A DNA stretch of 64,000 nt from Periweissella cryptocerci. Lineage in GTDB: Bacteria; Bacillota; Bacilli; Lactobacillales; Lactobacillaceae. Both the position numbers and the translations under genes were made by a program. The stretch lies in NCBI RefSeq assembly GCF_004358325.1, contig NZ_CP037940.1, forward strand, positions 2,604,001-2,668,000, read 5' to 3'. The notes beneath the pieces are model-generated. The model saw only the letters and a list, made by a program, of their open reading frames with translations. It was not told where the DNA came from and did not search any database. Of the stretch, positions 9,483-16,480 are shown piece by piece (within the stretch, counting starts at the first letter, position 1; every line of letters starts with the position of its first letter).

Positions 9483-9878
9483 ATGGAAGTTCAAATTGTT
9501 ATTTCAGAAGGATTTGAAAGTCAACTGGTTAATGAGGGACAGACTCTAAATAAGGTTGTATCACCAACTTTAGTCTTAGGCGCCCGAGTTATCCCTACGG
9601 CGTTGTCATTTTCATTGAGTGTTTTTGTAGCTAACTTTGAGGATATTACTTCTTTTGAATTGGGATTAAAGGTTATCAATCTGAAAACGGACGACGTGGT
9701 TTTTGAATTACCAAATACTGATGTCCAACTCGATCCGAAGATGAATAGCGTTAATATGAATGCTGATTTGCGAAATGTTTTTATCGCAAATGCAGGTGCA
9801 TTTAAAGCAGTTGCTACGATTGATGGAATGGAGTACAGCCAAAAGTTTTTCGTTGTGGAAACGGATGTCTCAAAGTAG
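9483..9878 (+). CDS. Hypothetical protein, first gene of a HEPN-associated cassette
   Basis: The protein is not recognised with certainty. The 131-residue product is predicted to be mostly beta strands (alternating hydrophobic residues through FSLSVFVANF, FELGLKVINL and AFKAVATIDG), without a signal peptide or cysteines, suggesting a small cytosolic Ig-like or DUF6941-like fold. ATG 9483 follows TTAGGAGAAGTAAACATA. Twelve bases separate it from the next gene, and the third gene carries a broken HEPN domain, so the three probably form one unit. The predicted fold is inference. Confidence 0.65.
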   Translation: MEVQIVISEGFESQLVNEGQTLNKVVSPTLVLGARVIPTALSFSLSVFVANFEDITSFELGLKVINLKTDDVVFELPNTDVQLDPKMNSVNMNADLRNVFIANAGAFKAVATIDGMEYSQKFFVVETDVSK

Positions 9879-9890
9879 GAGGTTTATCAC

Positions 9891-10271
9891 ATGTCATTTC
9901 AAAAGAATATTAGTTTGACTGGTACAGCTGCCCTTACTACGACACTTGTTTTTGGCACGCAAATGATTACGTTGCCGAGTGCAGATGCTAGTACCTCAGT
10001 AAAGACACCGACACATGAGATGAAAATTAATGAGGGTGTCTCGAATAATTTCACCCCTGATAGGTCCTTACTTGCAAAGTTAGATGATCAATTTGGTCAA
10101 AATCAATATCACTATGAATATGATTCTGACGTCCAGAAAATGGTATTTACAATTAACACCAGTAGGTCATCATTTGACACCGATTTTGACAAATTGAACG
10201 AGGTGGATAGTTGGATGGTTGAACATAACTTGAATCATTTATATCTGCTTGAACTTGATGAGGATGTATAA
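9891..10271 (+). CDS. Hypothetical protein, second gene of the HEPN-associated cassette
   Basis: The protein is not recognised. It has 126 residues. The first 30 or so (ISLTGTAALTTTLVFGTQMI, then ADAST) could be a weak signal peptide or membrane segment. The rest is acidic, with FTINTSRSSFDTDFDKLNEV and an ELDEDV tail. ATG 9891 has AGGAGG nine bases upstream. Its stop overlaps the ATG of the HEPN gene (TAATG), so translation is coupled. It may be a partner or neutraliser of the HEPN protein; that is inference from context. Confidence 0.6.
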   Translation: MSFQKNISLTGTAALTTTLVFGTQMITLPSADASTSVKTPTHEMKINEGVSNNFTPDRSLLAKLDDQFGQNQYHYEYDSDVQKMVFTINTSRSSFDTDFDKLNEVDSWMVEHNLNHLYLLELDEDV

Positions 10272-10684
10272 TGTATGACTTTTTTAAATTCTACACTTTT
10301 GCCAGTAACGAGTATAAAGATGGAAATATAAAAGATGAACTAAGCCGGAGAATAATGATTTCTCGTGCATATTATGGGATTTATTACACCGTGCGTCGTG
10401 TAACTGGGGGACTAATTGGGCAAGTAAACCCTGATTATTCTGGCGGGAATTCGCATACGGGTATGTGGCAAGCCCTAGAATCTAGTAAGTATAGGTAATG
10501 GCAAACACCTGAAATAGAACAAGTTGGCACTTTGGGTTTGAAACTTATGCGTAAGCGAATTAAGGCTGATTATAAGGACGGCGAAGTTACTGATGTAGAT
10601 GTACGTTTTGTCATAAAAAATTCAGAAAAGATAATTGAGTTGTTAGATATTGACGCAACAAATTTTTCTGTGGGTGATAGATAA
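10271..10684 (+). pseudogene. HEPN-like protein broken by an in-frame stop
   Basis: The frame from ATG 10271 gives 75 residues ending at TAA 10496-10498. The same frame then continues for another 61 codons to 10684 with sensible protein (WQTPEIEQVGTL, then LMRKRIKADYKDGEV). The N-part contains SRAYYGIYYTVRR, and the C-part has the R-x-x-A-D-Y pattern seen near the end of many HEPN-domain proteins. A single nonsense change would turn a roughly 137-residue HEPN protein into this. It may be inactivated, read through, or a sequencing error. HEPN proteins are often RNases in toxin or defence systems. Confidence 0.65.
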
Positions 10685-10760
10685 TGTATTGAATGAGGTT
10701 CTCTAATTGTGCGAACCTAACGTATTTTGCAGAAGTGCTGGCTTTATCAGACAAGAGAAC

Positions 10761-10796
10761 ACGCTAATGCTTTTTAATAAGTATTAGCGTTTTTTG
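10761..10796 (+). terminator. Intrinsic terminator after the HEPN cassette
   Basis: ACGCTAATGC and GTATTAGCGT pair and are followed by six T. Confidence 0.85.
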
Positions 10797-10966
10797 TTGC
10801 ATAATCCGCAACTGTAACCACAAGCACATTGATTGGATATGTCTGAAAATGTCCAATTTGGTAAAAAATATCAAGCATTTTTGGAGTCTGTTATAATTAA
10901 GGTAGCTTGATTTTGATGATGTAATTTAGCAAACGTTATTTTGAACGTGAAAAGGGGATACGAATT

Positions 10967-11191
10967 ATGGCGGAATTAAAATTTGAAATTACAGAACACA
11001 TTGCGACCTTATCGACGAATGCCAAAGGATGGACGACGGAATTGAATTTGATTTCGTGGAATGACCGTGATCCTAAATTGGATATTCGTTCGTGGGATCC
11101 TGAACATGGCAAGATGGGGAAAGGTATTACGTTGACTCCCGATGAAGCCAAGGAACTGCTCAGCGGTTTGCAAAAATTGATGATTGATTAG
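10967..11191 (+). CDS. ydbC: YdbC-type single-strand nucleic-acid-binding protein (PC4-like)
   Basis: The 74-residue protein matches the short bacterial PC4/YdbC family: beta-rich FEITEHIATLSTNAKGWTTE, then LNLISWNDRDPKLDIRSWDP and a C-terminal helix TPDEAKELLSGLQKL. Family members dimerise and bind single-stranded DNA, and they are linked to transcription and repair. ATG 10967 follows AAAAGGGGA. It stands alone, with a separate small membrane protein gene 36 bases downstream. Confidence 0.85.
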   Translation: MAELKFEITEHIATLSTNAKGWTTELNLISWNDRDPKLDIRSWDPEHGKMGKGITLTPDEAKELLSGLQKLMID

Positions 11192-11227
11192 CATGCGAAC
11201 TTGGGCTGCTGAAAGAAGGAGGACCTG

Positions 11228-11515
11228 ATGGGAATAATTGCGGCGATAATAATTGGCGTGGCGAGTTTCTTTAACTATACTGCTTATGTGAATGGGGATG
11301 ACTCGTTACAATTTGTCATTCAAGGGGTCGTTTTAGCGATTCTTGGGGTGATTGTGTTGGTGAGTTATCAAGGCGTGCGATTGAAAAAATACGCGTGGGA
11401 ATGGTATAGCAATTTTACGTTGGGGTACGGGATCGTTATCTTGGCGTTCCTGGGTAGTTTGACGACGGGCGTTGTGCTGGTTTTGAACTATGCGGGGATT
11501 ATTAATAGTTTGTAA
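11228..11515 (+). CDS. Small hypothetical membrane protein, 95 residues
   Basis: The family is not recognised. Three transmembrane segments are visible (about residues 2-20, 28-48 and 62-90), separated by short loops, with Lys/Arg between the second and third. The start has a very good Shine-Dalgarno (AAGGAGG at 11215-11221). Its stop lies about 30 bases before the start of the acetyltransferase gene, so the two may be co-transcribed. Confidence 0.75.
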   Translation: MGIIAAIIIGVASFFNYTAYVNGDDSLQFVIQGVVLAILGVIVLVSYQGVRLKKYAWEWYSNFTLGYGIVILAFLGSLTTGVVLVLNYAGIINSL

Positions 11516-11546
11516 AGAATTGTACAAGTTTATGAGGGAGCAGCTG

Positions 11547-12731
11547 ATGATTGAAAAATTAACTAAAACTGACTATGCAGAGCTTTTTGCATTAATCAAA
11601 TATGCGTTTCATAAAGTACCAACCGGTGGGGAGACGGCGTTTAATTTTTTTGCTGAACACTCACTTAATTATAGTTTTAAAAGTGACGGCAAAATTTCAA
11701 GTGATGTGATTGTGACGCCATTTGATGTCGATTTCTGGGGTACGACATACAAGGCAACTGGGATTGGGTATGTGGCGAGTTATCCGGAGACACGCGGGAA
11801 TGGTGGTATTCGTGAACTGATGGCGCGAATTTTGGATGATGAATATGCAGATGGGGTGGTCATTTCGTATCTGGCACCATTTTCATATGGGTTCTATCGT
11901 CGGTTTGGCTATGAACAAATTTTTAATCATATGCAGCTGACTTGGGCGGCGTCCGATTTCCCCCATGGTGCCAAAACGGCAGGTGACATCAAACGGTTGT
12001 CATTTGATGAGGCGCAACCACTGATGGCCGCAGTCTATCGTGACAATCCGGAAATGCACCGCGGTGCGCTTAAACGGGCATCTTGGTGGTGGCAATATTG
12101 GTATGGCAAGAAGTTAGCTGGGCTGAACTTTGCGATTTATTTTGATGATGCGGGGCAACCACAGGGTTACGTGATTTATAACTTTGATGGAATGAATTTT
12201 AATATCAAAGAATGGGTGAACACTACGATGGCCGCGCAAAATGCGACGACGCGGTTCATTCAAAGTCACGCGGGGGCATTCGATACGTTCACGTACGTCT
12301 CGCCACAAAGCGATGCGACAAAGATTCGGGTCTTGCAGCAAATGCCTGAGCCTAATCGTGCCAAGGCGGAACTCGTACCAGATATGCAGGCGCGGATTGT
12401 GAATTTGGTAGAATTTTTGAACCAGTATCCGGTGCGTAATTATGTATCGCGTAGTTTTGTGATGGCCGTGCATGATGACAATGCCACTTGGAATGACGGT
12501 GCGTTTGCAGTTGCCGAAAACTGGCAAACGCAAAAACTAGCGACACCACCTGCCGAAGCCGAAGTTGATTTCAGCACTGATATTCAAGCGCTGACACAGT
12601 GGCTGATGGGGTATCGGACATTTGCCGAGTTAGTGTTTGCTGGCCGAATTACGGTCGCGGAGGATTTGGATGTCGCAGAATTTGACCGGCTGGTGCAAAT
12701 TGAGAAGCCGATATTGGCGGATTATTTCTAG
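11547..12731 (+). CDS. Eis-like GNAT acetyltransferase
   Basis: The protein is a roughly 394-residue acetyltransferase of the Eis family: an N-terminal GNAT domain with the acetyl-CoA region YPETRGNGGIRELM (about residues 80-95) and SYGFYRRFGYE, a second GNAT-like region, and a C-terminal sterol-carrier-like domain (about 290-394). Family members acetylate amines, including aminoglycosides in mycobacteria; the substrate here is unknown. The start is set at ATG 11547 because GAGGGAG lies seven bases upstream; the frame is open further upstream but without a better start. A strong terminator follows. Confidence 0.85.
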   Translation: MIEKLTKTDYAELFALIKYAFHKVPTGGETAFNFFAEHSLNYSFKSDGKISSDVIVTPFDVDFWGTTYKATGIGYVASYPETRGNGGIRELMARILDDEYADGVVISYLAPFSYGFYRRFGYEQIFNHMQLTWAASDFPHGAKTAGDIKRLSFDEAQPLMAAVYRDNPEMHRGALKRASWWWQYWYGKKLAGLNFAIYFDDAGQPQGYVIYNFDGMNFNIKEWVNTTMAAQNATTRFIQSHAGAFDTFTYVSPQSDATKIRVLQQMPEPNRAKAELVPDMQARIVNLVEFLNQYPVRNYVSRSFVMAVHDDNATWNDGAFAVAENWQTQKLATPPAEAEVDFSTDIQALTQWLMGYRTFAELVFAGRITVAEDLDVAEFDRLVQIEKPILADYF

Positions 12732-12736
12732 TAAAT

Positions 12737-12780
12737 GAAAACCGACCTGACACGAGGGATTGTGTTGGGTCGGTTTTGTT
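12737..12780 (+). terminator. Intrinsic terminator of the acetyltransferase gene
   Basis: AAAACCGACC and GGTCGGTTTT form the stem, followed by GTTT. The symmetric A/T flanks could let it act in both directions. Confidence 0.85.
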
Positions 12781-12976
12781 TATAGGAAGAAAACGCATTT
12801 TGTGTATTGCAATTAGGTGTTCCCCGGATAAGGCTGAATGTAAATAGCTGAATTGCTGCAAACTGGATAGTGAAGTTGCGGATTAAATAGGGTAGAATGG
12901 GGTGCAATACTTATTTTACGAATTGTTGATTTTTGGTATATACAAGTATTGAATTTAAGCGAAAAGTGGGGTTGAT

Positions 12977-13663
12977 ATGGCGACATTTTATTCAATGCGC
13001 GAATTATTTGATAAGATGCAGACCAACATGGGTGATCAGCATTGGTGGCCCCAAGAGCGATGGATGGAAACGATTGTTGGGAGCATTCTGATTCAAAATG
13101 CGAGTTCTGTGACCGTTGATCCGGTAATCCAACATGTCGGTGAAGTGACGGCTTTTGATCCCGAGGCGCTGCAGGCGTTAAGCCAGGAAGAGCTGGAAAA
13201 TCTGATTAAAGCTGCTGGTTTGTATCGCTCCAAAGCTAAATATTTGCGGAATGCGCTCGATTTTTTTGCGGAATATGATTTTGATGTGGCTAATTTTGCG
13301 ACGATAGAAACGCCGACGTTACGCAAATTGGTCAATGCAATTCCGGGAATTGGCAACGAAACGGCTGATGTGTGGCTGGTCTATATTTTTGGACGACCAC
13401 AATTTATCGCTGACTCTTACTCGCGCCGGTTGTTCACGTATCTAGGCATCAGCGATTCGAAACTTAACTATGGTAAACTGAAAAAGTACATTGAAACGCA
13501 AACGGATTTCGCGGAATTCGACATTAATAATGCGCGCGAGTGGCATGCGCTGATTGATGAATTTGGTAAGCTGTACTTACGAAGTCCGGAAACCTTTCAG
13601 CAAAGCTGGTTAGCCCGCAGTGAGTTATCGCCCGAATTATTGGCACGGTATCAGCAAAAATAG
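12977..13663 (+). CDS. HhH-GPD family DNA glycosylase (endonuclease III-like)
   Basis: The 228-residue protein has the helix-hairpin-helix signature VNAIPGIGNETADVWLVY (about residues 114-131) and the catalytic aspartate in FIADSYSRR. The lysine that gives bifunctional Nth its lyase activity (G-x-G-R-K-T) is replaced (GIGNET), and no C-terminal iron-sulfur cysteines are present. A monofunctional base-excision glycosylase is therefore likely. The substrate is unknown. ATG 12977 has GTGGGG upstream. It appears to be transcribed alone. Confidence 0.85.
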   Translation: MATFYSMRELFDKMQTNMGDQHWWPQERWMETIVGSILIQNASSVTVDPVIQHVGEVTAFDPEALQALSQEELENLIKAAGLYRSKAKYLRNALDFFAEYDFDVANFATIETPTLRKLVNAIPGIGNETADVWLVYIFGRPQFIADSYSRRLFTYLGISDSKLNYGKLKKYIETQTDFAEFDINNAREWHALIDEFGKLYLRSPETFQQSWLARSELSPELLARYQQK

Positions 13664-13665
13664 TT

Positions 13666-13865
13666 TTGCACGGAGCGTTGGAACTTTGGTACAATTGTAG
13701 ACATTGAATATAGAAAATATACTTATCGCAAGATGGGTAACAACAGATGTGAGGGTTAGACTCCATGAACGTTTTATTGGAGGCGACTCGGACATCTGTT
13801 TTTAATTTTGATGAGAGAAACGGGTGATTTGCCTGAGTGCAGGGAACCCGATGAAGGAGCTAAAT
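13666..13865 (+). promoter_or_regulatory. SMR operon promoter and attenuator-like leader
   Basis: A promoter-like pair is TTGCAC (13666) and TACAAT, 18 bases apart. The leader then folds into a long hairpin with arms ACAGATGT (13743-13750) and ACATCTGT (13792-13799) followed by five T, an intrinsic terminator shape. A second hairpin, CGGGT...ACCCG (13821-13850), lies directly before the AAGGAG site. A short ORF starts in the terminator loop and runs through the 3' arm. The exporter pair suggests ligand control such as guanidine, but no known guanidine riboswitch consensus was recognised. Confidence 0.6.
13765..13827 (+). CDS. Possible 20-residue leader peptide of the SMR operon
   Basis: The frame from ATG 13765 to TGA 13825-13827 gives a 20-residue peptide beginning MNVLLEATRTS. 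A GAGGG sequence lies nine bases upstream. Ribosomes moving along it would melt the 3' arm of the terminator hairpin at 13792-13799, which would fit translation-dependent attenuation. It may equally be a chance frame inside a structured leader. Confidence 0.3.
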   Translation: MNVLLEATRTSVFNFDERNG

Positions 13866-14234
13866 ATGAAATTGAATCCATGGGTAAAAATTATTATTGG
13901 AGTGTTGTTTGAAGTTGTCTGGGTCAGTGGTTTCAACCACGCGGGTAACTGGTGGCAATGGGCATTGACAATTGTGGCGTTGGGAACGAGTTATTATTTC
14001 TTTTTCCGCGCAGGGCAAGAATTGCCAGTCGGAACTTCGTATGCGGTGTTCGTTGGTTTAGGGACATTGGCCGCAGTGATTGTTGATTCCGTCGTGTTCA
14101 AAACGCCAATCAGTTTGATTCAAATCGCATTGATTATTTTATTGTTAATCGGTGTGGTTGGTTTAATGTTGGGTGCTGAAGTTGAACCAGAAAAAACGGC
14201 AGCCAAGCAAAAAATTAATGCGGAGGTAAACTAA
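13866..14234 (+). CDS. SMR family efflux subunit 1
   Basis: This is one half of a paired small multidrug resistance transporter, comparable to YkkC/GdnC. The 122-residue protein has four transmembrane helices, the family glutamate early in helix 1 (VLFEVVWVSGF), the LPVGTSYAVFVGLGT signature of helix 3 and an added charged C-terminal tail (about 103-122). ATG 13866 follows AAGGAGCTAAAT; upstream in-frame codons lie in the leader hairpin and are unlikely to be used. One base separates it from its partner. B. subtilis homologues export guanidinium; the substrate here is inferred. Confidence 0.88.
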   Translation: MKLNPWVKIIIGVLFEVVWVSGFNHAGNWWQWALTIVALGTSYYFFFRAGQELPVGTSYAVFVGLGTLAAVIVDSVVFKTPISLIQIALIILLLIGVVGLMLGAEVEPEKTAAKQKINAEVN

Positions 14235-14235
14235 T

Positions 14236-14550
14236 ATGTCATGGATATTTTTAATTATCGCCGGTTTATTTGAAATTTTTGGGGTCGTCGCCCTGAATCA
14301 ATTTAAAATTCGAGCCAACGTCTGGACGGTCTTGGGCTTGATGGTGACGTTTGGTGGCAGCTTGTCATTCTTATACCTCGCGATGCGTGGGATTGAGATG
14401 GGGACGGCCTATGCCGTTTGGACTGGGATTGGTGCGGCCGGTGGTGCGATTGTCGGTATCATTTGGTATGGTGAATCAAGAAGTTACACGCGGATTTTGT
14501 TCGTGACGCTGATCATTATTGCCGTGGTTGGTTTGAAGATTGTGAGTTAG
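14236..14550 (+). CDS. SMR family efflux subunit 2
   Basis: This is the partner of the preceding gene, comparable to YkkD/GdnD or SugE. The 104 residues form four helices, with the membrane glutamate in GLFEIFGV and GTAYAVWTGIGAAGGA in helix 3, a segment close to that of SugE-type guanidinium exporters. The pair probably forms an antiparallel heterodimer in the membrane. AGGTAAACTAAT supplies the ribosome site. The operon terminator appears to have been displaced by repeat A3, which begins within ten bases of the stop. Confidence 0.88.
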   Translation: MSWIFLIIAGLFEIFGVVALNQFKIRANVWTVLGLMVTFGGSLSFLYLAMRGIEMGTAYAVWTGIGAAGGAIVGIIWYGESRSYTRILFVTLIIIAVVGLKIVS

Positions 14551-14556
14551 TTATGC

Positions 14557-14934
14557 TTTATTCCGTCTGATGTGGGATTGCATAGACTTGGCCACTTCGT
14601 GCCAGCAAATTGCTTGGCGCACCACGCTGGAAGCAACCTCACAAGCCAAAATGCGGTCTTGTGAGGTTCGGATAAGCTGGGGGACTCTAAGGAATAAATT
14701 CCTAAGAGTCCTCATCTTATCCTCAGCGGAAATATGTGTTTCACGCATATTTCCCCAGTTGCGGTGTAAAGGCTACGCCCGCCAAGCAATTTGCCGGCAC
14801 TTCGTTAGTTAGGAATAATGGTCAAACTAGTAAAAAATAGGTGCGGTAGCATGGAAAAAATACGGACAATAGAACCACTGTGATTTGATGATTGAAAAGT
14901 GCAGAAACGACAATCCCATGCTTGAATAAATGGA
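14557..14934 (+). repeat. Complete single-core structured repeat A3
   Basis: The left end is GTCTGATGTGGGATT (14565-14579) and the right end AATCCCATGCTTGAATAAATGG (14912-14933). The core is 14601-14798 (198 bp), bounded by identical ACTTCGT copies at 14594 and 14799. Its hairpin reads CCTCACAAG/CTTGTGAGG where A1 and A2 read TTCAAG/CTTGAA, a multi-base compensatory change. GGACTCT/AGAGTCC here is GGATTCT/AGAATCC in A2. It lies between the SMR genes and a terminator. Confidence 0.88.
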
Positions 14935-14947
14935 ACTGTTAATTATG

Positions 14948-14979
14948 GAAAGGCCATTGCGAAAGCGGTAGCCTTTTTT
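14948..14979 (+). terminator. Intrinsic terminator, probably of the SMR operon
   Basis: AAAGGC...GCCTTTTTT forms the hairpin and T-run. It lies just after repeat A3, so the repeat probably separated it from the SMR genes. Confidence 0.75.
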
Positions 14980-15098
14980 GTGGAATCACGCATCTCCAAA
15001 ACAAATTTACTGAAATCACCGACAAAATATGTGATAAAAATCAAGCTAGTTTGTTTTTGAGAGAACCAATTTGTTTAAGGAGTATAAGCGTATTATGG

Positions 15099-15135
15099 TA
15101 TAATGTAATTACTAAATAGGAAAGTTGGTAATTAC
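15099..15135 (+). promoter_or_regulatory. Toxin-antitoxin promoter with paired operator palindromes
   Basis: A TATAAT -10 box (15099-15104) is followed by two identical palindromes GTAATTAC at 15105-15112 and 15128-15135, 23 bases apart, about two helical turns. They occupy the start-point region up to the antitoxin ATG. This layout fits cooperative autorepression by the antitoxin or the antitoxin-toxin complex. Confidence 0.65.
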
Positions 15136-15136
15136 A

Positions 15137-15370
15137 ATGGAAACTGTAACTCGTAAACTGCAAAGAACCGGTAACGCAACCACGATTGCGATTCCGAAGC
15201 AATGGTTAGATGCTAACGGTCTAGATGCACACTCAGAAATTGAATTTACGGAACTTGCGGATGGTAGTTTAAACATCAAGCCATACGTTGTGCGCGAGAA
15301 ACGGCGTGCTGACTTAAAGGCACGAATTCACGGAGACCATGACCTGATGGAAGCGTTGAAAAATGTATGA
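15137..15370 (+). CDS. AbrB/MazE-type antitoxin
   Basis: The 77-residue protein begins with a SpoVT/AbrB swapped-hairpin domain (TRKLQRTGNATTIAIPKQWL, then GLDAHSEIEFTELADGSLNI) that binds DNA, followed by a basic C-tail (VREKRRADLKARI) likely to neutralise the toxin. ATG 15137 is chosen; an AGGAAAG lies slightly far upstream, and an alternative TTG at 15125 overlaps that site. The stop overlaps the toxin start by four bases. The antitoxin should repress the operon through the GTAATTAC sites. Confidence 0.85.
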   Translation: METVTRKLQRTGNATTIAIPKQWLDANGLDAHSEIEFTELADGSLNIKPYVVREKRRADLKARIHGDHDLMEALKNV

Positions 15371-15768
15371 GATATTTGACTGAACAAGATTACATTGATA
15401 TCAATGAGTTCGTTGTCAGTGAAGTTGGTGGTACAACATTTGGGGTCCAATCACAAGAAAGTTTGGAAGTCGTAGTTGAAATTGCTAAGATTGAATATTT
15501 TGGAAACGAGATGTATCCAACTATTTATTCAAAAGCAGCCATTATTTTGCAAAAAATAACCAAGAAGCATGTCTTTCAGGATGGCAACAAACGCACATCT
15601 TACGAAAGTGCAAAAATTTTTCTTGAAGACAACGGATATTTTCAAGACACCAGCTTGACCGTACCTGAAATTAAGGAATTCGTATTGCAGGTAACTAATT
15701 CAAAAGATTCAGAAGAAGTAACTGTAATTATAGCTGAGTGGTTTAAACGGCATTTTCACCGATTGTAA
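15367..15768 (+). CDS. doc: Doc-type toxin (Fic fold)
   Basis: Doc toxins phosphorylate elongation factor Tu and stop translation. The 133-residue protein contains the full active-site motif HVFQDGNKRTSYESA (about residues 66-80), matching H-x-F-x-D-G-N-K-R, and the upstream flap-like region. It is encoded directly behind the antitoxin with an ATGA overlap. All catalytic residues are present, so it should be active. Some Fic proteins AMPylate instead, but the size and the partner favour Doc. Confidence 0.9.
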   Translation: MRYLTEQDYIDINEFVVSEVGGTTFGVQSQESLEVVVEIAKIEYFGNEMYPTIYSKAAIILQKITKKHVFQDGNKRTSYESAKIFLEDNGYFQDTSLTVPEIKEFVLQVTNSKDSEEVTVIIAEWFKRHFHRL

Positions 15769-15876
15769 AAATGAACCGCTGAAAAACGCATGGATTTTTT
15801 TCACGTGAGAGGTGATTTCTTTCTGACTCACTAATCAAGCTTGGCACAAAAGTGTAACCGGAGGCGGTAATAATAA

Positions 15877-16143
15877 ATGATTTATTTAGTGGTTTTAATT
15901 GCGATACTGGCTGTGCTAATTGGCGCGGTTGTATATAGCATTAAGCGTAAAGACGCGCGGACTTTGTCGTTGGTTGTCGGCTTTGTTGTTGGGAATTTTA
16001 CGCGGAATATCTTCCATGCCAATGTGTGGGATAACAATATTGCTCAAATAGCGGTGTTCGTGGTCGTTTTCTGGGCGGTGAGCGTCTTGGTCGAGAAGTT
16101 TTTGCCAGCAACGTGGCGTAAAGGGCCGAAACGCGACCGTTAA
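15877..16143 (+). CDS. Small hypothetical membrane protein, 88 residues
   Basis: The protein has an N-terminal transmembrane helix (residues 2-20), a basic stretch (KRKDARTL), two further hydrophobic segments (about 30-42 and 55-72) and a strongly basic C-terminus (WRKGPKRDR). No family is recognised. The start has GGAGGCGGTAATAA upstream. It is monocistronic, with two terminators following. Confidence 0.7.
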   Translation: MIYLVVLIAILAVLIGAVVYSIKRKDARTLSLVVGFVVGNFTRNIFHANVWDNNIAQIAVFVVVFWAVSVLVEKFLPATWRKGPKRDR

Positions 16144-16163
16144 TCTGTTAAAATGTATAACAC

Positions 16164-16294
16164 AAAAAGCCTGGTGAGGACAAATGTTGTCTGCGCCGGG
16201 CTTTTTGATATGGAGTTGTATCGTGAAGCAGAAGAACGCGACAATAAGCAGATTGCGGACTTCAGTGAGGGTAGGGCATATCCTCACTTTTTTG
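16164..16294 (+). terminator. Two successive intrinsic terminators
   Basis: The first hairpin is AAAGCCTGG/CCGGGCTTT (16166-16205) with a T-run. The second is AGTGAGG/CCTCACT (16264-16288) with six T. No convincing gene lies between or after them up to gntP. Confidence 0.75.
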
Positions 16295-16341
16295 CGTGGA
16301 AATCGTCTTTCGTTGGTTGCAAAGACAAACCATAGGAAGTG

Positions 16342-16391
16342 TTGACAGTTAGTAAGTAATCCAGTAATCTTATTTATGGTAAACGCTTACA
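16342..16391 (+). promoter_or_regulatory. gntP promoter with a cre site
   Basis: TTGACA (16342-16347) and TAATCT (16365-16370) are spaced 17 bases. GGTAAACGCTTACA (16378-16391), in reverse TGTAAGCGTTTACC, matches the catabolite-responsive element consensus at all but the last position. Its position just after the -10 predicts CcpA repression of gntP. Confidence 0.75.
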
Positions 16392-16480
16392 TGCGCTTGC
16401 TAGCGATGTTGTTAGTTACTTGTCGAGGACGATTACGGGGATGTCTTTGATATAACTTTGGGAAAATAGAGGGAACGGAT

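Noticed and set aside
13700..13865. Known guanidine-I, -II or -III riboswitch.
   Set aside because: No ykkC core, no tandem ACGR loops and no guanidine-III pseudoknot sequence could be recognised; a model search is needed to be sure.
16153..16335. 60-codon open frame after the small membrane protein gene.
   Set aside because: It runs through two terminator hairpins and has no ribosome site.
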